Part shown: positions 8,705 through 18,062 of the stretch, one piece after another | Layout: the number at the start of each line of letters is the position of its first letter | Position numbering within the stretch: the stretch's first letter is position 1 | Assembly (NCBI RefSeq): GCF_013314895.1 | Contig: NZ_JABTYE010000003.1 | Location: 1-64,000 of the forward strand | DNA length: 64,000 nt | Source of the DNA: Cupriavidus gilardii | Lineage (GTDB): Bacteria; Pseudomonadota; Gammaproteobacteria; Burkholderiales; Burkholderiaceae | Reading direction: 5' to 3' | The notes under the pieces: model-generated | The model's input: only the letters and a program-made list of their open reading frames with translations | What the model was told of the DNA's origin: nothing | Database searches by the model: none | Made by a program: the position numbers and the translations under genes

Positions 8705-9555
8705 CGCGCATGCGCAATTCCTATCCCGGGACGCAATCCACCGCCGCGCCGGGCACGGTCCGCAGCTGGCGACCGTCGGCGCTGATCGGCGGCGCGGCCG
8801 CCGTTCACCTGGGCGCCGTGGCCGCGGTGCTGGCCCAGCCTGCCACGCTGCCCTGGGCCGCCGGCTCGGTGGTCGCCGCCAATCTGCTGCTGGCCGGCGC
8901 CGGCCTGTGGCCGCGCAGCACGCTGCTGGGACCGAACCTGCTGCGGCTGCCGCCCAGCGCGGGCCACAGCATCGCGCTGACCTTCGACGACGGCCCCAAT
9001 CCCGAGGTCACGCCGGCCGTGCTGGACCTGCTCGACGCGCACGGCGCCCGCGCCACGTTCTTCTGCATCGGCGAACGCGCGCTGCGCCATCCCGACCTGG
9101 TGGCCGACATCGTGCGCAGGGGCCATGCGATCGAGAACCATACGCAGCACCACTGGCTGCACTTTTCGACCTTCGGCCCCGGCCGCATCACGAAAGAGGT
9201 CGGCGAAGCGCAGCGTTTGCTGACCGAGCTGACCGGGCAGGTGCCGCGCTTCTTCCGCGCGCCCGCCGGGCTGCGCAATCCGTTGCTGGAACCGGCCTTG
9301 TGCCGGCACGGGCTGCGGCTCGCGAGCTGGACGCGGCGCGGCTTCGACACCTTCCGCGGCGGCGACCCCGACAAGGTCGAGGCGCGGCTGCTGAAGGACC
9401 TGGCCGCGCGCGACATCCTGCTGATGCATGACGGCAACCCGGGCACCGACCGCACCGGCACGCCGATGATCCTGGTGGTGCTGCCGCGCGTGCTGCGCGC
9501 CATCGACGAGGCGGGGCTTCGCTACGTGACGCTGCGCGAGGCGGTGCCGGCATGA
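8701..9555 (+). CDS. polysaccharide deacetylase (NodB homology, CE4) inside the polyene cluster
   Basis: A 284-residue protein. Two N-terminal hydrophobic helices (about 28-70) are followed by a NodB domain. Motif 1 is LTFDDGPNPEVTP with the metal Asp, motif 2 is HAIENHTQHHW with the metal His pair, then FFRAPAG, and LLMHDGNP near the end. Metal ligands appear intact. It overlaps both the exporter gene and the methyltransferase gene (ATGA), so it is a true member of the operon. A deacetylase is not part of the core aryl polyene gene set, and its substrate (perhaps an N-acetylated sugar head group of the polyene lipid) is unknown. Confidence 0.88.
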   Translation: MTRMRNSYPGTQSTAAPGTVRSWRPSALIGGAAAVHLGAVAAVLAQPATLPWAAGSVVAANLLLAGAGLWPRSTLLGPNLLRLPPSAGHSIALTFDDGPNPEVTPAVLDLLDAHGARATFFCIGERALRHPDLVADIVRRGHAIENHTQHHWLHFSTFGPGRITKEVGEAQRLLTELTGQVPRFFRAPAGLRNPLLEPALCRHGLRLASWTRRGFDTFRGGDPDKVEARLLKDLAARDILLMHDGNPGTDRTGTPMILVVLPRVLRAIDEAGLRYVTLREAVPA

Positions 9556-10394
9556 CGCGGTGGACCGATACCGCCGGCCAGGCCGGCGAGGCGCTGATCG
9601 CGCGGGCCAGCGCCCGCTACCGCGCCGCCGATCCCTTCGCCGTGCATTTCGCTCGCTTCAAGCTGCGCAACGATCCGGTATTTGCGATCGCGCTGGCGCA
9701 GGGCCTGATTCCCGACGGCGCGCGCATTCTCGATATCGGCTGCGGTCAGGGCCTGCTGGCGAGCTGGCTGCTGGCGGCGCGGCAATGCCATGCCGACAAC
9801 TGGCCACCGGGATGGCCGCCGCCGCCGGTGCCGCGCTCCTATCTCGGCATCGAACTGACCCCGGCCGACGCCGAGCGTGCCCGCGCCGCGCTGGCCGGGC
9901 CTGGCCCGTGGCCGGCCGACATCCGGCAGGCCGACGCCCGCGCCGCGGTAGCCGAGGTCGCCGCGGCCTGCGACCTGGTGGTACTGCTCGATGTGCTGCA
10001 TTACATCGACCGCCCCGCGCAGGAGGCGCTGCTGCGCGACGCGCTGCGCTGCCTGGCGCCGCGCGGGCGGCTGCTGATGCGGGTAGGCGACGCCAGCGCC
10101 GGCTGGCGGGCCCGCTACAGCCGCGCGGTCGACCGCGTGGTGCAGTGGCTGCGCGCCGGCCGCACCAGCCCGCTGACCTGCCGGCCCGCCGACGAATGGC
10201 GCGCGCTGCTGCGCGGCATGGGCATGACGCTGCGCGAGGTGCCGCTGCCGCGCGATGCGCATGGCGCCAATGTGCTGATGGTCGGTACGCTGGACTCCGA
10301 GCCCGTTCACAACGCAGGGACCCCAGCCGCGACATCGGCATCGGCGCAACGCCGCGGCACCGTGACCGCCGCCGGCGAGCTGGAGCCGCTTTGA
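9552..10394 (+). CDS. class I SAM-dependent methyltransferase of the polyene cluster
   Basis: A 280-residue Rossmann methyltransferase with motif I ILDIGCGQGLLASWLL and the post-motif region LVVLLDVLHYID. It starts in an ATGA overlap with the deacetylase. Aryl polyene head groups are often O-methylated, and this enzyme (ApeB-like by position) could do that, but the sequence does not tell the acceptor. The last ~25 residues (TPAATSASAQRRGTVTAAGE) are low complexity. Confidence 0.82.
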   Translation: MTRWTDTAGQAGEALIARASARYRAADPFAVHFARFKLRNDPVFAIALAQGLIPDGARILDIGCGQGLLASWLLAARQCHADNWPPGWPPPPVPRSYLGIELTPADAERARAALAGPGPWPADIRQADARAAVAEVAAACDLVVLLDVLHYIDRPAQEALLRDALRCLAPRGRLLMRVGDASAGWRARYSRAVDRVVQWLRAGRTSPLTCRPADEWRALLRGMGMTLREVPLPRDAHGANVLMVGTLDSEPVHNAGTPAATSASAQRRGTVTAAGELEPL

Positions 10395-10439
10395 TACAAT
10401 CGCGCCGCCCATCGGTGCCCGCCACCGACCGCCATGCCG

Positions 10440-10520
10440 GAAGCTCCCGAGACTCCGAAAGCTCCGCCGGCTCCGGAAGCTCCGGAAGCTCCGGAAGTTC
10501 CGGCAATCCCGGCAACTTCG
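10440..10520 (+). repeat. nine degenerate 9-bp tandem repeats upstream of the ketosynthase
   Basis: Nine consecutive units of consensus GAAGCTCCG, two of them identical in tandem (10476-10493). They lie between the methyltransferase stop (10394) and the probable ketosynthase start (10580). The unit is a multiple of three, so copy-number change would keep any frame. In the ketosynthase frame the array reads Gly/Ser-rich (GSSGSSGSSG). Confidence 0.8.
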
Positions 10521-10579
10521 GCGCGGCTTCGCATCGCGCCGCCTCGCATCCCGATCGTCCGCTGTCCCCGTCTTCCCCC

Positions 10580-11818
10580 GTGCTTGCGCTGCAGTTTTCC
10601 CATTTCACCGTCACCAGTTGCCTGGGTCGCGGCCTTGCGGCGACCTCCGCCGCGTTGCGCGCCCAGCGCAGCGGCCTCGCGCCCTGCCGCTTCGGCGACG
10701 TGCGGCTGCACACCCATGTCGGCGAGGTTGCCGGCGTCGACGACGCGCCGCTGCCCGCCGAATTTGCCAGCTTCGACTGCCGCAACAACCGGCTCGCGCG
10801 GATAGCGCTCGAGCAGGACGGCTTTGCCGAACGCGTGCGCGAGGCGATTTCGCGCTACGGCGCCCATCGCATCGGCGTGTTCCTCGGCACCAGCACCGGC
10901 GGCATCCTCGAAACCGAACAGGCCTACCGGCGGCGCGATGCCGCGACCGGCGCGCTGCCGGCCGGCTTCGAATACGCGCATCGGCACAGCCCGTTCTCGC
11001 TGCCGGCGTTCGTGCGCGCGTATCTGGGCCTGACCGGCCCCGCCGCCGCGATCTCGTCGGCCTGCTCGTCCGGCGCCAAGGTCTTCGCCTCGGCACGGCG
11101 CATGATCCAGGCCGGACTGATCGACGCGGCGCTGGTGGGCGGCGTCGATTCGCTGTGCCACACCACGTTGTACGGCTTCCATTCGCTGGAACTGGTGTCG
11201 GCCGCCCCCTGCCGGCCGTACGACGCGCGCCGCAATGGCATCTCGATCGGCGAAGGCGGCGCCTTCGGTTTGCTCGAGCGCTTGCCCGAGACCGCGGCCG
11301 CGGCGATGCCGGACGATACGGTGCTGCTGTGCGGCGTCGGCGAGTCGAGCGACGCGCACCACATGTCGAGTCCGCATCCGGACGGACTGGGCGCTCGGCT
11401 GGCAATGGAGCAGGCGCTGGCCGACGCCGGATTGACGCCGTTCGACATCGACTACATCAATCTGCATGGCACCGCGACGCCGAGCAACGACGCCGCCGAG
11501 GGCAAGGCCGTGCTGGCGCTGTTCGGCACGACGCCCTGCAGTTCGACCAAGGGCGCGACCGGCCACACCCTCGGTGCGGCCGGCGCGATCGAAGCGGTGA
11601 TCAGCGCGCTGGCGCTGCGCGAGGGCTGGCTGCCGGCGGGCATCGCCGATACCGAACTCGATCCCGCGCTGCCGGTGCACTATCTGATGCAAACCCCGAC
11701 GCCGGATGCGGCACAGCGTCCGCGCTATGCGCTGAGCAATGCCTTCGGCTTCGGCGGCTCCAATTGCAGCCTGCTGTTCGGCCGCGCCGACGTGCACCTG
11801 CGGGGCGAACCGCGATGA
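10580..11818 (+). CDS. beta-ketoacyl-ACP synthase (FabF-type ketosynthase) of the polyene cluster
   Basis: A 412-residue thiolase-fold condensing enzyme. The active-site Cys162 is in SACSSG, with His in NLHGTATPSND and His in STKGATGHTLGAAG, so the Cys-His-His set is complete. No ATG precedes the fold in frame; I chose GTG 10580, which begins right at the first strand (LALQFSHF). An upstream GTG near 10414 would add a Gly/Ser-repeat extension. It should form the KS/CLF pair with the next gene (ATGA overlap) and extend polyenoyl chains with malonyl-ACP. Confidence 0.85.
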   Translation: MLALQFSHFTVTSCLGRGLAATSAALRAQRSGLAPCRFGDVRLHTHVGEVAGVDDAPLPAEFASFDCRNNRLARIALEQDGFAERVREAISRYGAHRIGVFLGTSTGGILETEQAYRRRDAATGALPAGFEYAHRHSPFSLPAFVRAYLGLTGPAAAISSACSSGAKVFASARRMIQAGLIDAALVGGVDSLCHTTLYGFHSLELVSAAPCRPYDARRNGISIGEGGAFGLLERLPETAAAAMPDDTVLLCGVGESSDAHHMSSPHPDGLGARLAMEQALADAGLTPFDIDYINLHGTATPSNDAAEGKAVLALFGTTPCSSTKGATGHTLGAAGAIEAVISALALREGWLPAGIADTELDPALPVHYLMQTPTPDAAQRPRYALSNAFGFGGSNCSLLFGRADVHLRGEPR

Positions 11819-12618
11819 CGGCGCCGGTGTTTGTCGAAGGGATCGGGCTGCTGGGACCGGGGCTGACGGACTGGCAGCAAGGTGCCGCGATCCTGCGCGG
11901 GCAGGCGCCCTATTCGCCCGCCGCCACCGCATTGCCCGCGCCGGAGGGCCTGCCGTCGGCGGAGCGCCGGCGCACCGGTCCGGCCGTCAAGCTGGCATTG
12001 GCGGTCGGCCGACAGGCAATCGCCGCCAGCGGGCGCGATGCCGCCACGCTGGCGACCGTGTTCAGCGCCTCCGGCGCCGACGGCCACAACTACCATGCGA
12101 TCTGCGAATCGCTGGCCGGCGACGACCCATTGATCTCGCCGACCCGTTTTCACAACTCGGTGCACAACGCGCCGGCCGGCTACTGGAGCATCGCCACCGG
12201 CGCGATGGCGCCGTCCAATGCGATGTGCGCGCACGACGGCAGCTTTGCCGCCGGGCTGCTCGATGCCTACAGCCAGGTGCTGGCGACCGGCGCGCCCTGC
12301 GTGCTGATTGCCTACGACACCGACTATCCCGAGCCGCTGCGCAGCGCGCGGCCGATCCCCGATGTCTTCGGGCTCGCACTGGTGCTGACCGCCGAGCCGG
12401 GACCGGCAACGCTGGCGAGCCTGCGGCCTTCCCTGATGATCGACGGCGACGCAGCGCCGCCGATGACTGACGCCGCGCTCGAAGCGCTGCGCGCCACCAT
12501 CCCGGCCGCGCGCGCCCTGCCCTTGCTGCAGGTGCTGGCCCGCGGCGACGATGCCACGGCGGTGCTCGATTATCTGGATCCGCTGCGGCTGCGCGTCGAG
12601 GTCGCGCCATGGCGGTGA
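11815..12618 (+). CDS. ketosynthase-like chain length factor (ApeC-like)
   Basis: A 267-residue protein with only the N-terminal half of the ketosynthase fold (FVEGIGLLGPGL; ATGAMAPSNAMCAHDGSFAAGLLDA). It lacks the two catalytic histidine motifs seen in the partner ketosynthase, so it is unlikely to condense substrates alone. The length fits the chain-length-factor family of aryl polyene clusters. It is translationally coupled to the ketosynthase upstream, and its 3' end overlaps the following dehydratase by 10 bp. Confidence 0.8.
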   Translation: MTAPVFVEGIGLLGPGLTDWQQGAAILRGQAPYSPAATALPAPEGLPSAERRRTGPAVKLALAVGRQAIAASGRDAATLATVFSASGADGHNYHAICESLAGDDPLISPTRFHNSVHNAPAGYWSIATGAMAPSNAMCAHDGSFAAGLLDAYSQVLATGAPCVLIAYDTDYPEPLRSARPIPDVFGLALVLTAEPGPATLASLRPSLMIDGDAAPPMTDAALEALRATIPAARALPLLQVLARGDDATAVLDYLDPLRLRVEVAPWR

Positions 12619-13109
12619 ACGGGATGGGCGACTTCGGTGCGTCCGGGGTAGACATGCCGCTCGGCACGCCGGTGGGCCGCGACTGGATCGCCGCGCATAT
12701 CCCGCATCGCGGCGCGATGTGTCTGCTCGACAAGGTGATCGACTGGAATGCGCAGCGCATCCGCTGCGAGGCGCGCAACCATGCGTCGCCCGATCACCCG
12801 CTGCGTGCCGAGGGAAGGCTGGCGGCGCTGTGCGGCATCGAATATGCCGCGCAGGCGATGGCTGTGCACGGCGCATTGCTGCAATCGGGCACGGCGACCA
12901 CGCCGCGTGTCGGTTATCTGGCCAGCGTGCGCAAGGTCGAGGTCCGCGTCGAGCGGCTCGATACCCTGGCCGATCCGCTGACGATCGAGGCCGAGCGCAT
13001 CGGCGGGGACGAACGTCAGGTGCTCTACGAATTCGCGCTGCGCGCCGGCGACGCCGTGCTGCTGACGGGACGCGCGGCGGTGGTGCTGGACGCCACGCCG
13101 GCCGACTGA
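12609..13109 (+). CDS. second 3-hydroxyacyl-ACP dehydratase, FabZ/ApeP-like
   Basis: A 166-residue hot-dog protein with IPHRGAMCLLDKVIDW, equivalent to the IPHR...DRV helix-entry motif of FabZ, and GIEYAAQAMAVHG carrying the acidic catalytic residue. It is the last gene of the plus-strand polyene arm. Two different dehydratases (here and at 4070) are usual for aryl polyene clusters, where they may act as a heterodimer. The next gene is convergent. Confidence 0.83.
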   Translation: MAVNGMGDFGASGVDMPLGTPVGRDWIAAHIPHRGAMCLLDKVIDWNAQRIRCEARNHASPDHPLRAEGRLAALCGIEYAAQAMAVHGALLQSGTATTPRVGYLASVRKVEVRVERLDTLADPLTIEAERIGGDERQVLYEFALRAGDAVLLTGRAAVVLDATPAD

Positions 13110-13154
13110 TCCGTTGCCGGCCGAGCGTGACGTGCCGTTGTCGGGCCTGGGCGC

Positions 13155-14441
13155 TCAGCCCTGGGCCGCGACCTTGGGTGCCGGCAGCACTTCGCCGCTG
13201 ACCTCGCCAAAGCCGATGCGATAGCCATCGCCCTGGCACCAGCCGCTCATCACCACTTCATCGCCGTCCTGCAGGAAGCCGCGCTCCACGCCGCCGGCCA
13301 GCTTCAGCGGCTCGTTGCCGTTGCGGGTCAGTTCCAGCAGGCTGCCGTACGAATCCGGCGTGGTGCCGCTGATCGTGCCCGAACCCATCAGATCGCCGAC
13401 GCGGACATTGCAGCCCGATACCGTGTGATGGGCCAGCTGCTGCGCCATGGTCCAGTACATCGCGCGGAAGTTGGTGCGGCTGATCCGCTCGGCACGCTCG
13501 GCGCCCTGCGGACGCAGTGCGACCTCCAGCTCGATGTCGTAGGCGTTGCGCGCCGACTGGCGCAGATATGGCAGCGGCTCGGGCGACTGCTCGGGGTTGT
13601 CGCGACGGAACGGTTCCAGCGCTTCCATCGTGACGACCCACGGCGAGATCGAGGTGCCGAACGTCTTGGCATTGAACGGCCCCAGCGGCACGTATTCCCA
13701 CTGCTGGATATCGCGCGCGCTCCAGTCGTTGAGCAGCACCATGCCGAACAGATAGTCGTCGGCCTGATCGACGGCGACCGGCTCGCCCAGCGCCGAGTCC
13801 TTGCCGACGATAAAGCCCATCTCCAGTTCGTAGTCGAGCTTGCGGCAGGCGCCGAAGATCGGGCGCGCCTCGTTCGGCAGCTTGATCTGGCCATTCGGGC
13901 GGCGGATCGGCGTGCCGCTGACCACCACCGAGCTGGCGCGGCCGTTGTAGCCGATCGGGATTTCCAGCCAGTTCGGCAGCAGCGCGTTGTCCGGGTCGCG
14001 GAACATGCGGCCGACGTTGGTCGCGTGTTCCTTCGACGAATAGAAGTCGGTATAGCCGGGAATCTCGACCGGCAGATGCAGCTTCGCGCCGGCCATCGGC
14101 ACCACGGCGCGCTCGCGCAGCGCGGCGTCGTCGCGCAGCGTCGGCGTGTCGGCAGACAGCAGCGCGGCGATGCGCTGGCGGGTCTCGCGCCAGATCGGGC
14201 GGCCCAGCGCGATGAAGCGGTTCAGCACCGGCGCGGCAAAGGTGCCGCGGGCCGCGGCCGGCAGCAGGCCGGCTTCGTCGAGCACCGACAGGTCGACGAT
14301 GCGATCGCCGATCGCCACGCCGACACGCGGGGCCTGTGCGCCGTGCGAGAACACGCCGTACGGCAGGTTCTGCAGCGGGAAATGGGTGGCGGCGTCGTTG
14401 GCCGATTCGATCCAGCTGCGGGAGGTTTGGGCTTGGGTCAT
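13155..14441 (-). CDS. fahA: fumarylacetoacetase
   Basis: A 428-residue enzyme that hydrolyses 4-fumarylacetoacetate to fumarate and acetoacetate, the last step of homogentisate breakdown. It has an N-terminal SH3-like domain and a C-terminal FAH domain. Metal and catalytic residues are visible: Asp and His in GYTDFYSSKEHATNVG, the two Glu of YELEMGFIVG, and Asp in LLNDWSARDIQQWEY. It is the last gene of the minus-strand operon (MBL, monooxygenase, hmgA, fahA). The 131 bp before it hold several GCGCTAC repeats and a 13-bp tandem duplication (14534-14559). No maleylacetoacetate isomerase is in the window. Confidence 0.95.
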   Translation of the reverse strand: MTQAQTSRSWIESANDAATHFPLQNLPYGVFSHGAQAPRVGVAIGDRIVDLSVLDEAGLLPAAARGTFAAPVLNRFIALGRPIWRETRQRIAALLSADTPTLRDDAALRERAVVPMAGAKLHLPVEIPGYTDFYSSKEHATNVGRMFRDPDNALLPNWLEIPIGYNGRASSVVVSGTPIRRPNGQIKLPNEARPIFGACRKLDYELEMGFIVGKDSALGEPVAVDQADDYLFGMVLLNDWSARDIQQWEYVPLGPFNAKTFGTSISPWVVTMEALEPFRRDNPEQSPEPLPYLRQSARNAYDIELEVALRPQGAERAERISRTNFRAMYWTMAQQLAHHTVSGCNVRVGDLMGSGTISGTTPDSYGSLLELTRNGNEPLKLAGGVERGFLQDGDEVVMSGWCQGDGYRIGFGEVSGEVLPAPKVAAQG

Positions 14442-14572
14442 GGATGCAGTGCGTTGGATTGTTCGCCAAGTAGCGCTACCTTGGCTACGTCGCGCTACGG
14501 TGCGCTACTTGGCGGTACGTTGGTTGTATCGTTGGCGTATGTCGTCGGCGTATGTCGTCGGCACGCGCGCCA

Positions 14573-15901
14573 TCAGCGCACGTTCGGGTTGAAATGCTTC
14601 TTCAGCCCTTGCCAGCAGCGTTGGTAGTCCGACTGCAGCGCGGCCGATTCGGCGGCGAAGCGCGTGGGCCGGATCACGGTCGGCGTCTCGAACATGAAGG
14701 CCATCGTGTCGGAGATGCGGTGCGGCTTGGTGGTATCCGATTCGGTGGCGCGCGCGAACGTCTCGGCGTCGGGGCCATGGCCGCTCATGCAGTTGTGCAG
14801 GCTCGCGCCGCCCGGGGCAAATCCTTCCGCCTTGGCGTCGTAGACGCCTTCGATCAGGCCCATGAACTCGCTGGCGATATTGCGGTGGAACCAGGGCGGG
14901 CGGAACGAGTGTTCCATCGCCAGCCAGCGCGGGCCGAAGATCACGAAGTCGATGTTGTCGACGCCCTCGGTATCGGACGGGCTGTGCAGCACCAGGAAGA
15001 TCGACGGGTCCGGATGGTCGAAGCTGATCGAGCCGATCGTGTTGAAGCGGCGCAAATCGTATTTGTACGGCGCGTAGTTGCCATGCCAGGCCACCACGTC
15101 CAGCGGCGAATGATCGATCTTCGCGCGCCACAGATTGCCCTGGAACTTGGCCACCAGCTCGAAATCGCCCTCGACGTCCTCGTACCAGGCCACCGGGGTC
15201 TGGAAGTCGCGCGGATTGGCCAGACCGTTCGAGCCGATCACGCCGAGGTCGGGCAGCTTCAGCAGCGCGCCGTAGTTCTCGCAGATATAGCCGCGCGCCT
15301 CGCCGTCGAGCAGCTCGACGCGGAAGCGCACGCCGCGCGGCACCACCACGATCTCCTGCGGCTCGACCTCGAGCATGCCCAGTTCGGTGGCAAGGCGCAG
15401 CCGTCCCTGCTGCGGCACGATGAGCATCTCGCCGTCGGCGTTGTAGAAGAAGCGGCCCTGCATCGAGCGGTTGGCCAGGTACAGGTGGATGCCGCAGCCG
15501 ACCATCGCGTCGGGGCCGCCGTTGCCGCCCATCGTGACGATGCCGTCGATGAAGTCGGTCGGCGCGTCCGGCATCGGCAGCGGGCTCCAGCGCATCTGGT
15601 TCGGCGACGGCGCCACCTCGTCGAAGCGGCTGACGATGCGCGATTGCTCGATCTTGACAAAGGACTCGTGCATCGCTGCCGGGCGGATCCGGTACAGCCA
15701 CGAGCGGCGGTTGTGCGCGCGCGGCGCGGTAAAGGCGGTGCCCGACAGTTGCTCCGCGTACAGGCCGTACGGCGCGCGCTGCGGCGAATTCTGTCCGACC
15801 GGCAGCGCGCCGGGCAGGGCTTCGGTGGCGAACTCGTTGGCAAAGCCGGACTGGTAGCGCAGCGCGCCGGCGTCGGTGTCTTGGCGTAGTGCTTGGGTCA
15901 T
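14573..15901 (-). CDS. hmgA: homogentisate 1,2-dioxygenase
   Basis: A 442-residue cupin-type extradiol dioxygenase that opens homogentisate to maleylacetoacetate. The iron ligands are recognisable: His and Glu spaced as in the human enzyme in [11 protein letters not shown], and His in [11 protein letters not shown]. The N-terminus ([19 protein letters not shown]) is strongly conserved in the family. It lies between the FAD monooxygenase and fahA on the same strand, so the product flows directly to the neighbouring gene's pathway. Confidence 0.96.
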   Translation of the reverse strand: MTQALRQDTDAGALRYQSGFANEFATEALPGALPVGQNSPQRAPYGLYAEQLSGTAFTAPRAHNRRSWLYRIRPAAMHESFVKIEQSRIVSRFDEVAPSPNQMRWSPLPMPDAPTDFIDGIVTMGGNGGPDAMVGCGIHLYLANRSMQGRFFYNADGEMLIVPQQGRLRLATELGMLEVEPQEIVVVPRGVRFRVELLDGEARGYICENYGALLKLPDLGVIGSNGLANPRDFQTPVAWYEDVEGDFELVAKFQGNLWRAKIDHSPLDVVAWHGNYAPYKYDLRRFNTIGSISFDHPDPSIFLVLHSPSDTEGVDNIDFVIFGPRWLAMEHSFRPPWFHRNIASEFMGLIEGVYDAKAEGFAPGGASLHNCMSGHGPDAETFARATESDTTKPHRISDTMAFMFETPTVIRPTRFAAESAALQSDYQRCWQGLKKHFNPNVR

Positions 15902-15962
15902 GGTGGTCCTGACAGACGGTCTGGGAAAGGTTTCGGAAAAGGATTGGCTTGAAGGGGTCGGC

Positions 15963-17996
15963 TTATGCCGGCAAGGGAATCGACACCGCGGCTTCGGCTG
16001 GCGGGTTCGGCACAGCCGGCGGTACGGCGGCGCGCGCGAGCGCCATCGCCTGCCGCAGCACCGCGGTATCGCCGATATGGTTGGCCAGCAGCAGGATCAG
16101 CTGCGCGTTGGCGGCCTGGCTTTGCGCATCGCTCAGATCGCGATGCATCTCGAGCAGCGCTTCGTAGACGTCGTCCGGCTGCGCGAGATTCGCTTCGGTG
16201 ACAAGCTGCGCGGCCTGCGGCGTCGACTGTGCCGGCTCGTCGCGCCACTGCACGTCGATCATGCCGAGCGCGCGGCGCAGCGCGCCCTGCAGCGCGTCGG
16301 CTTCGATGTCGCGCCAGCGTGCGCAGACATGCTGGTCCGGGCGCAGCAGATAGCAGGTGCCGGGCTGGCCGTCGTAGCGGCGTGCGGCCAGCCCTTCGAT
16401 GTCCTCGAGCACGACCGCACCGTGCGGCAGCGTTGGCGATGAAGACGGCGGCATGGCGGCGGGGACCACGCAAACGACCTGGATCGGCACCGGCGCAGAG
16501 GCCCCCTGCTCCAGCGCCGCGCACGCCGTCGGGGACAGGCCATCGGCATCGGCGAACACCAGCGCGGTAAAGCCATTGCCGAGATGCGGCAGCAGCCAGC
16601 CCTCGCCCTCTTCAACACCGCCGACGACGCGCACCGGCGCATCGGCGCAGACCGCGCCCGGCACCATCGCGCCGGCGAACTGCGCCGTATCGGGTGTGTT
16701 CAATGGCGACGGCGTCAGCACGGTCGGCGTCGACAGCCGGCCGCTGTTGACCAATTGGCGCGCGAACGGATGCTGGCGTGCGAGCCGCAGCACCGAGTCG
16801 CGAAACACGCGGCTGGCCGCACTCTTCGGCGTGATGAAGTCGGTCGAACGCGTTGAATGCAGGATGTTCTCGTCGGCCGCGTATTCGCGCTCGCTGGCAT
16901 AGGTGTCGAGCAGCGCGTCGGGCGCCAGTCCGGCCAGCACCAGCCGCAGCTTCCACGCCAGGTTGTCGGCATCCTGCACCCCGCTGTTGGCGCCGCGCGC
17001 GCCGAACGGCGAGACGCGATGCGCGGCGTCGCCGGCGAACAGCACGCGGCCATGACGGAACCGCTCCATGCGCTGGCACGAGAAGGTGTAGACGCTGACC
17101 CATTCGAGCTCGAACTTCGCATCGGGCCCGAGCAGCGCGCGCAGGCGCGGCAGCACGCGTTCGGGCTGGCGCTCCTGCTCGGGATCGGCGTCCCAGCCCA
17201 GCTGGAAATCGATGCGCCAGATATTGTCGGGCTGCCGGTGCAGCAGCACCGACTGGTTGCGGTTGAACGGCGGATCGAACCAGAACCAGCGCTCGGCCGG
17301 GAAGCCGGCCGCCATCCGCACATCGGCGATCAGGAAACGGTCGCGGAAGGTGCGGCCCTGGCTCTGCAGCCCCATCAGCTGGCGCACCGGACTGCGCGCG
17401 CCGTCGGCCACCACCACGTAGCGCGCCGGCAGCGCGTAGTCGCCGTCGGGCGTCGACACTGTCAGCACGACCTGGTCGGCCTGCTGCCGCACGCCGCTGA
17501 CGCGATGGCGCCAGCGCAGTTCCAGGCCCGGCAGTTCGGCGGCACGATCGACAAGATAGCCCTCGACGTAGTAATGCTGGAGATTGATGAAGGCCGGGCG
17601 ATGGTGGCCGCTCTCGGGCAGCAGATCGAAGCTGTAGACCTGCTCCTGATCGAAGAACACGCGGCCGACGTGCCAGCGCACGCCCTTGCCGACCAGCCGC
17701 TCGCCACAGCCCAGACGATCGAAAATGTCCAGCGTGCGCTTGGCGAAGCAGATCGCGCGCGAACCGCTGGCCAGCGTGCAGTCGTCATCGAGCAGCACCA
17801 CCGGCACCTGCTGCTGGGCCAGGTCGATCGCCGTCGACAGGCCGACCGGACCGGCGCCGATCACCACCACGGGCCGCACCAGAGCCTGCGCACCCGGCTG
17901 CTGCTCGGCGCAGGGCCGGTAGGCGAAGGTGCGGGACTGGTAGTTGTCGCCTGCCTGAGCCGTAACCTGGGCCGTAACCTGAGCTGTGGTTTCCAT
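15963..17996 (-). CDS. FAD-dependent aromatic hydroxylase fused to a C-terminal DUF2783-like domain
   Basis: A 677-residue class A flavoprotein monooxygenase (MhpA/PheA type). FAD binding is shown by [17 protein letters not shown] (44-60), [10 protein letters not shown] and [23 protein letters not shown] thioredoxin-like C-terminal region follows. The last ~70 residues ([19 protein letters not shown], then [11 protein letters not shown]) match what I recall of DUF2783, a small protein usually encoded as a separate gene beside such oxidoreductases and an MBL protein. Next to hmgA/fahA the likely reaction is ring hydroxylation of a phenylacetate-type substrate toward homogentisate, but the substrate is not provable here. 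The N-terminus has AQVT repeats. Confidence 0.85.
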   Translation of the reverse strand: METTAQVTAQVTAQAGDNYQSRTFAYRPCAEQQPGAQALVRPVVVIGAGPVGLSTAIDLAQQQVPVVLLDDDCTLASGSRAICFAKRTLDIFDRLGCGERLVGKGVRWHVGRVFFDQEQVYSFDLLPESGHHRPAFINLQHYYVEGYLVDRAAELPGLELRWRHRVSGVRQQADQVVLTVSTPDGDYALPARYVVVADGARSPVRQLMGLQSQGRTFRDRFLIADVRMAAGFPAERWFWFDPPFNRNQSVLLHRQPDNIWRIDFQLGWDADPEQERQPERVLPRLRALLGPDAKFELEWVSVYTFSCQRMERFRHGRVLFAGDAAHRVSPFGARGANSGVQDADNLAWKLRLVLAGLAPDALLDTYASEREYAADENILHSTRSTDFITPKSAASRVFRDSVLRLARQHPFARQLVNSGRLSTPTVLTPSPLNTPDTAQFAGAMVPGAVCADAPVRVVGGVEEGEGWLLPHLGNGFTALVFADADGLSPTACAALEQGASAPVPIQVVCVVPAAMPPSSSPTLPHGAVVLEDIEGLAARRYDGQPGTCYLLRPDQHVCARWRDIEADALQGALRRALGMIDVQWRDEPAQSTPQAAQLVTEANLAQPDDVYEALLEMHRDLSDAQSQAANAQLILLLANHIGDTAVLRQAMALARAAVPPAVPNPPAEAAVSIPLPA

Positions 17997-18062
17997 ATCG
18001 TCTCCATCCCGCCGCCGCGCCCGCTGTCCCGCGGACTGCGGCGGCCAGCATGCCGCCGGGGT

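Noticed and set aside
6904-9555. Long frame overlapping the 3' half of the MMPL gene and continuing into the deacetylase
   Set aside because: Only its last part (from 8701) is real coding sequence; the first 600 codons are an out-of-frame reading of the exporter gene.
10434-10805. PEAPE-repeat frame starting at an ATG before the ketosynthase
   Set aside because: It reads the 9-bp repeat array in another frame and then runs out of frame through the conserved ketosynthase; no evidence it is translated.
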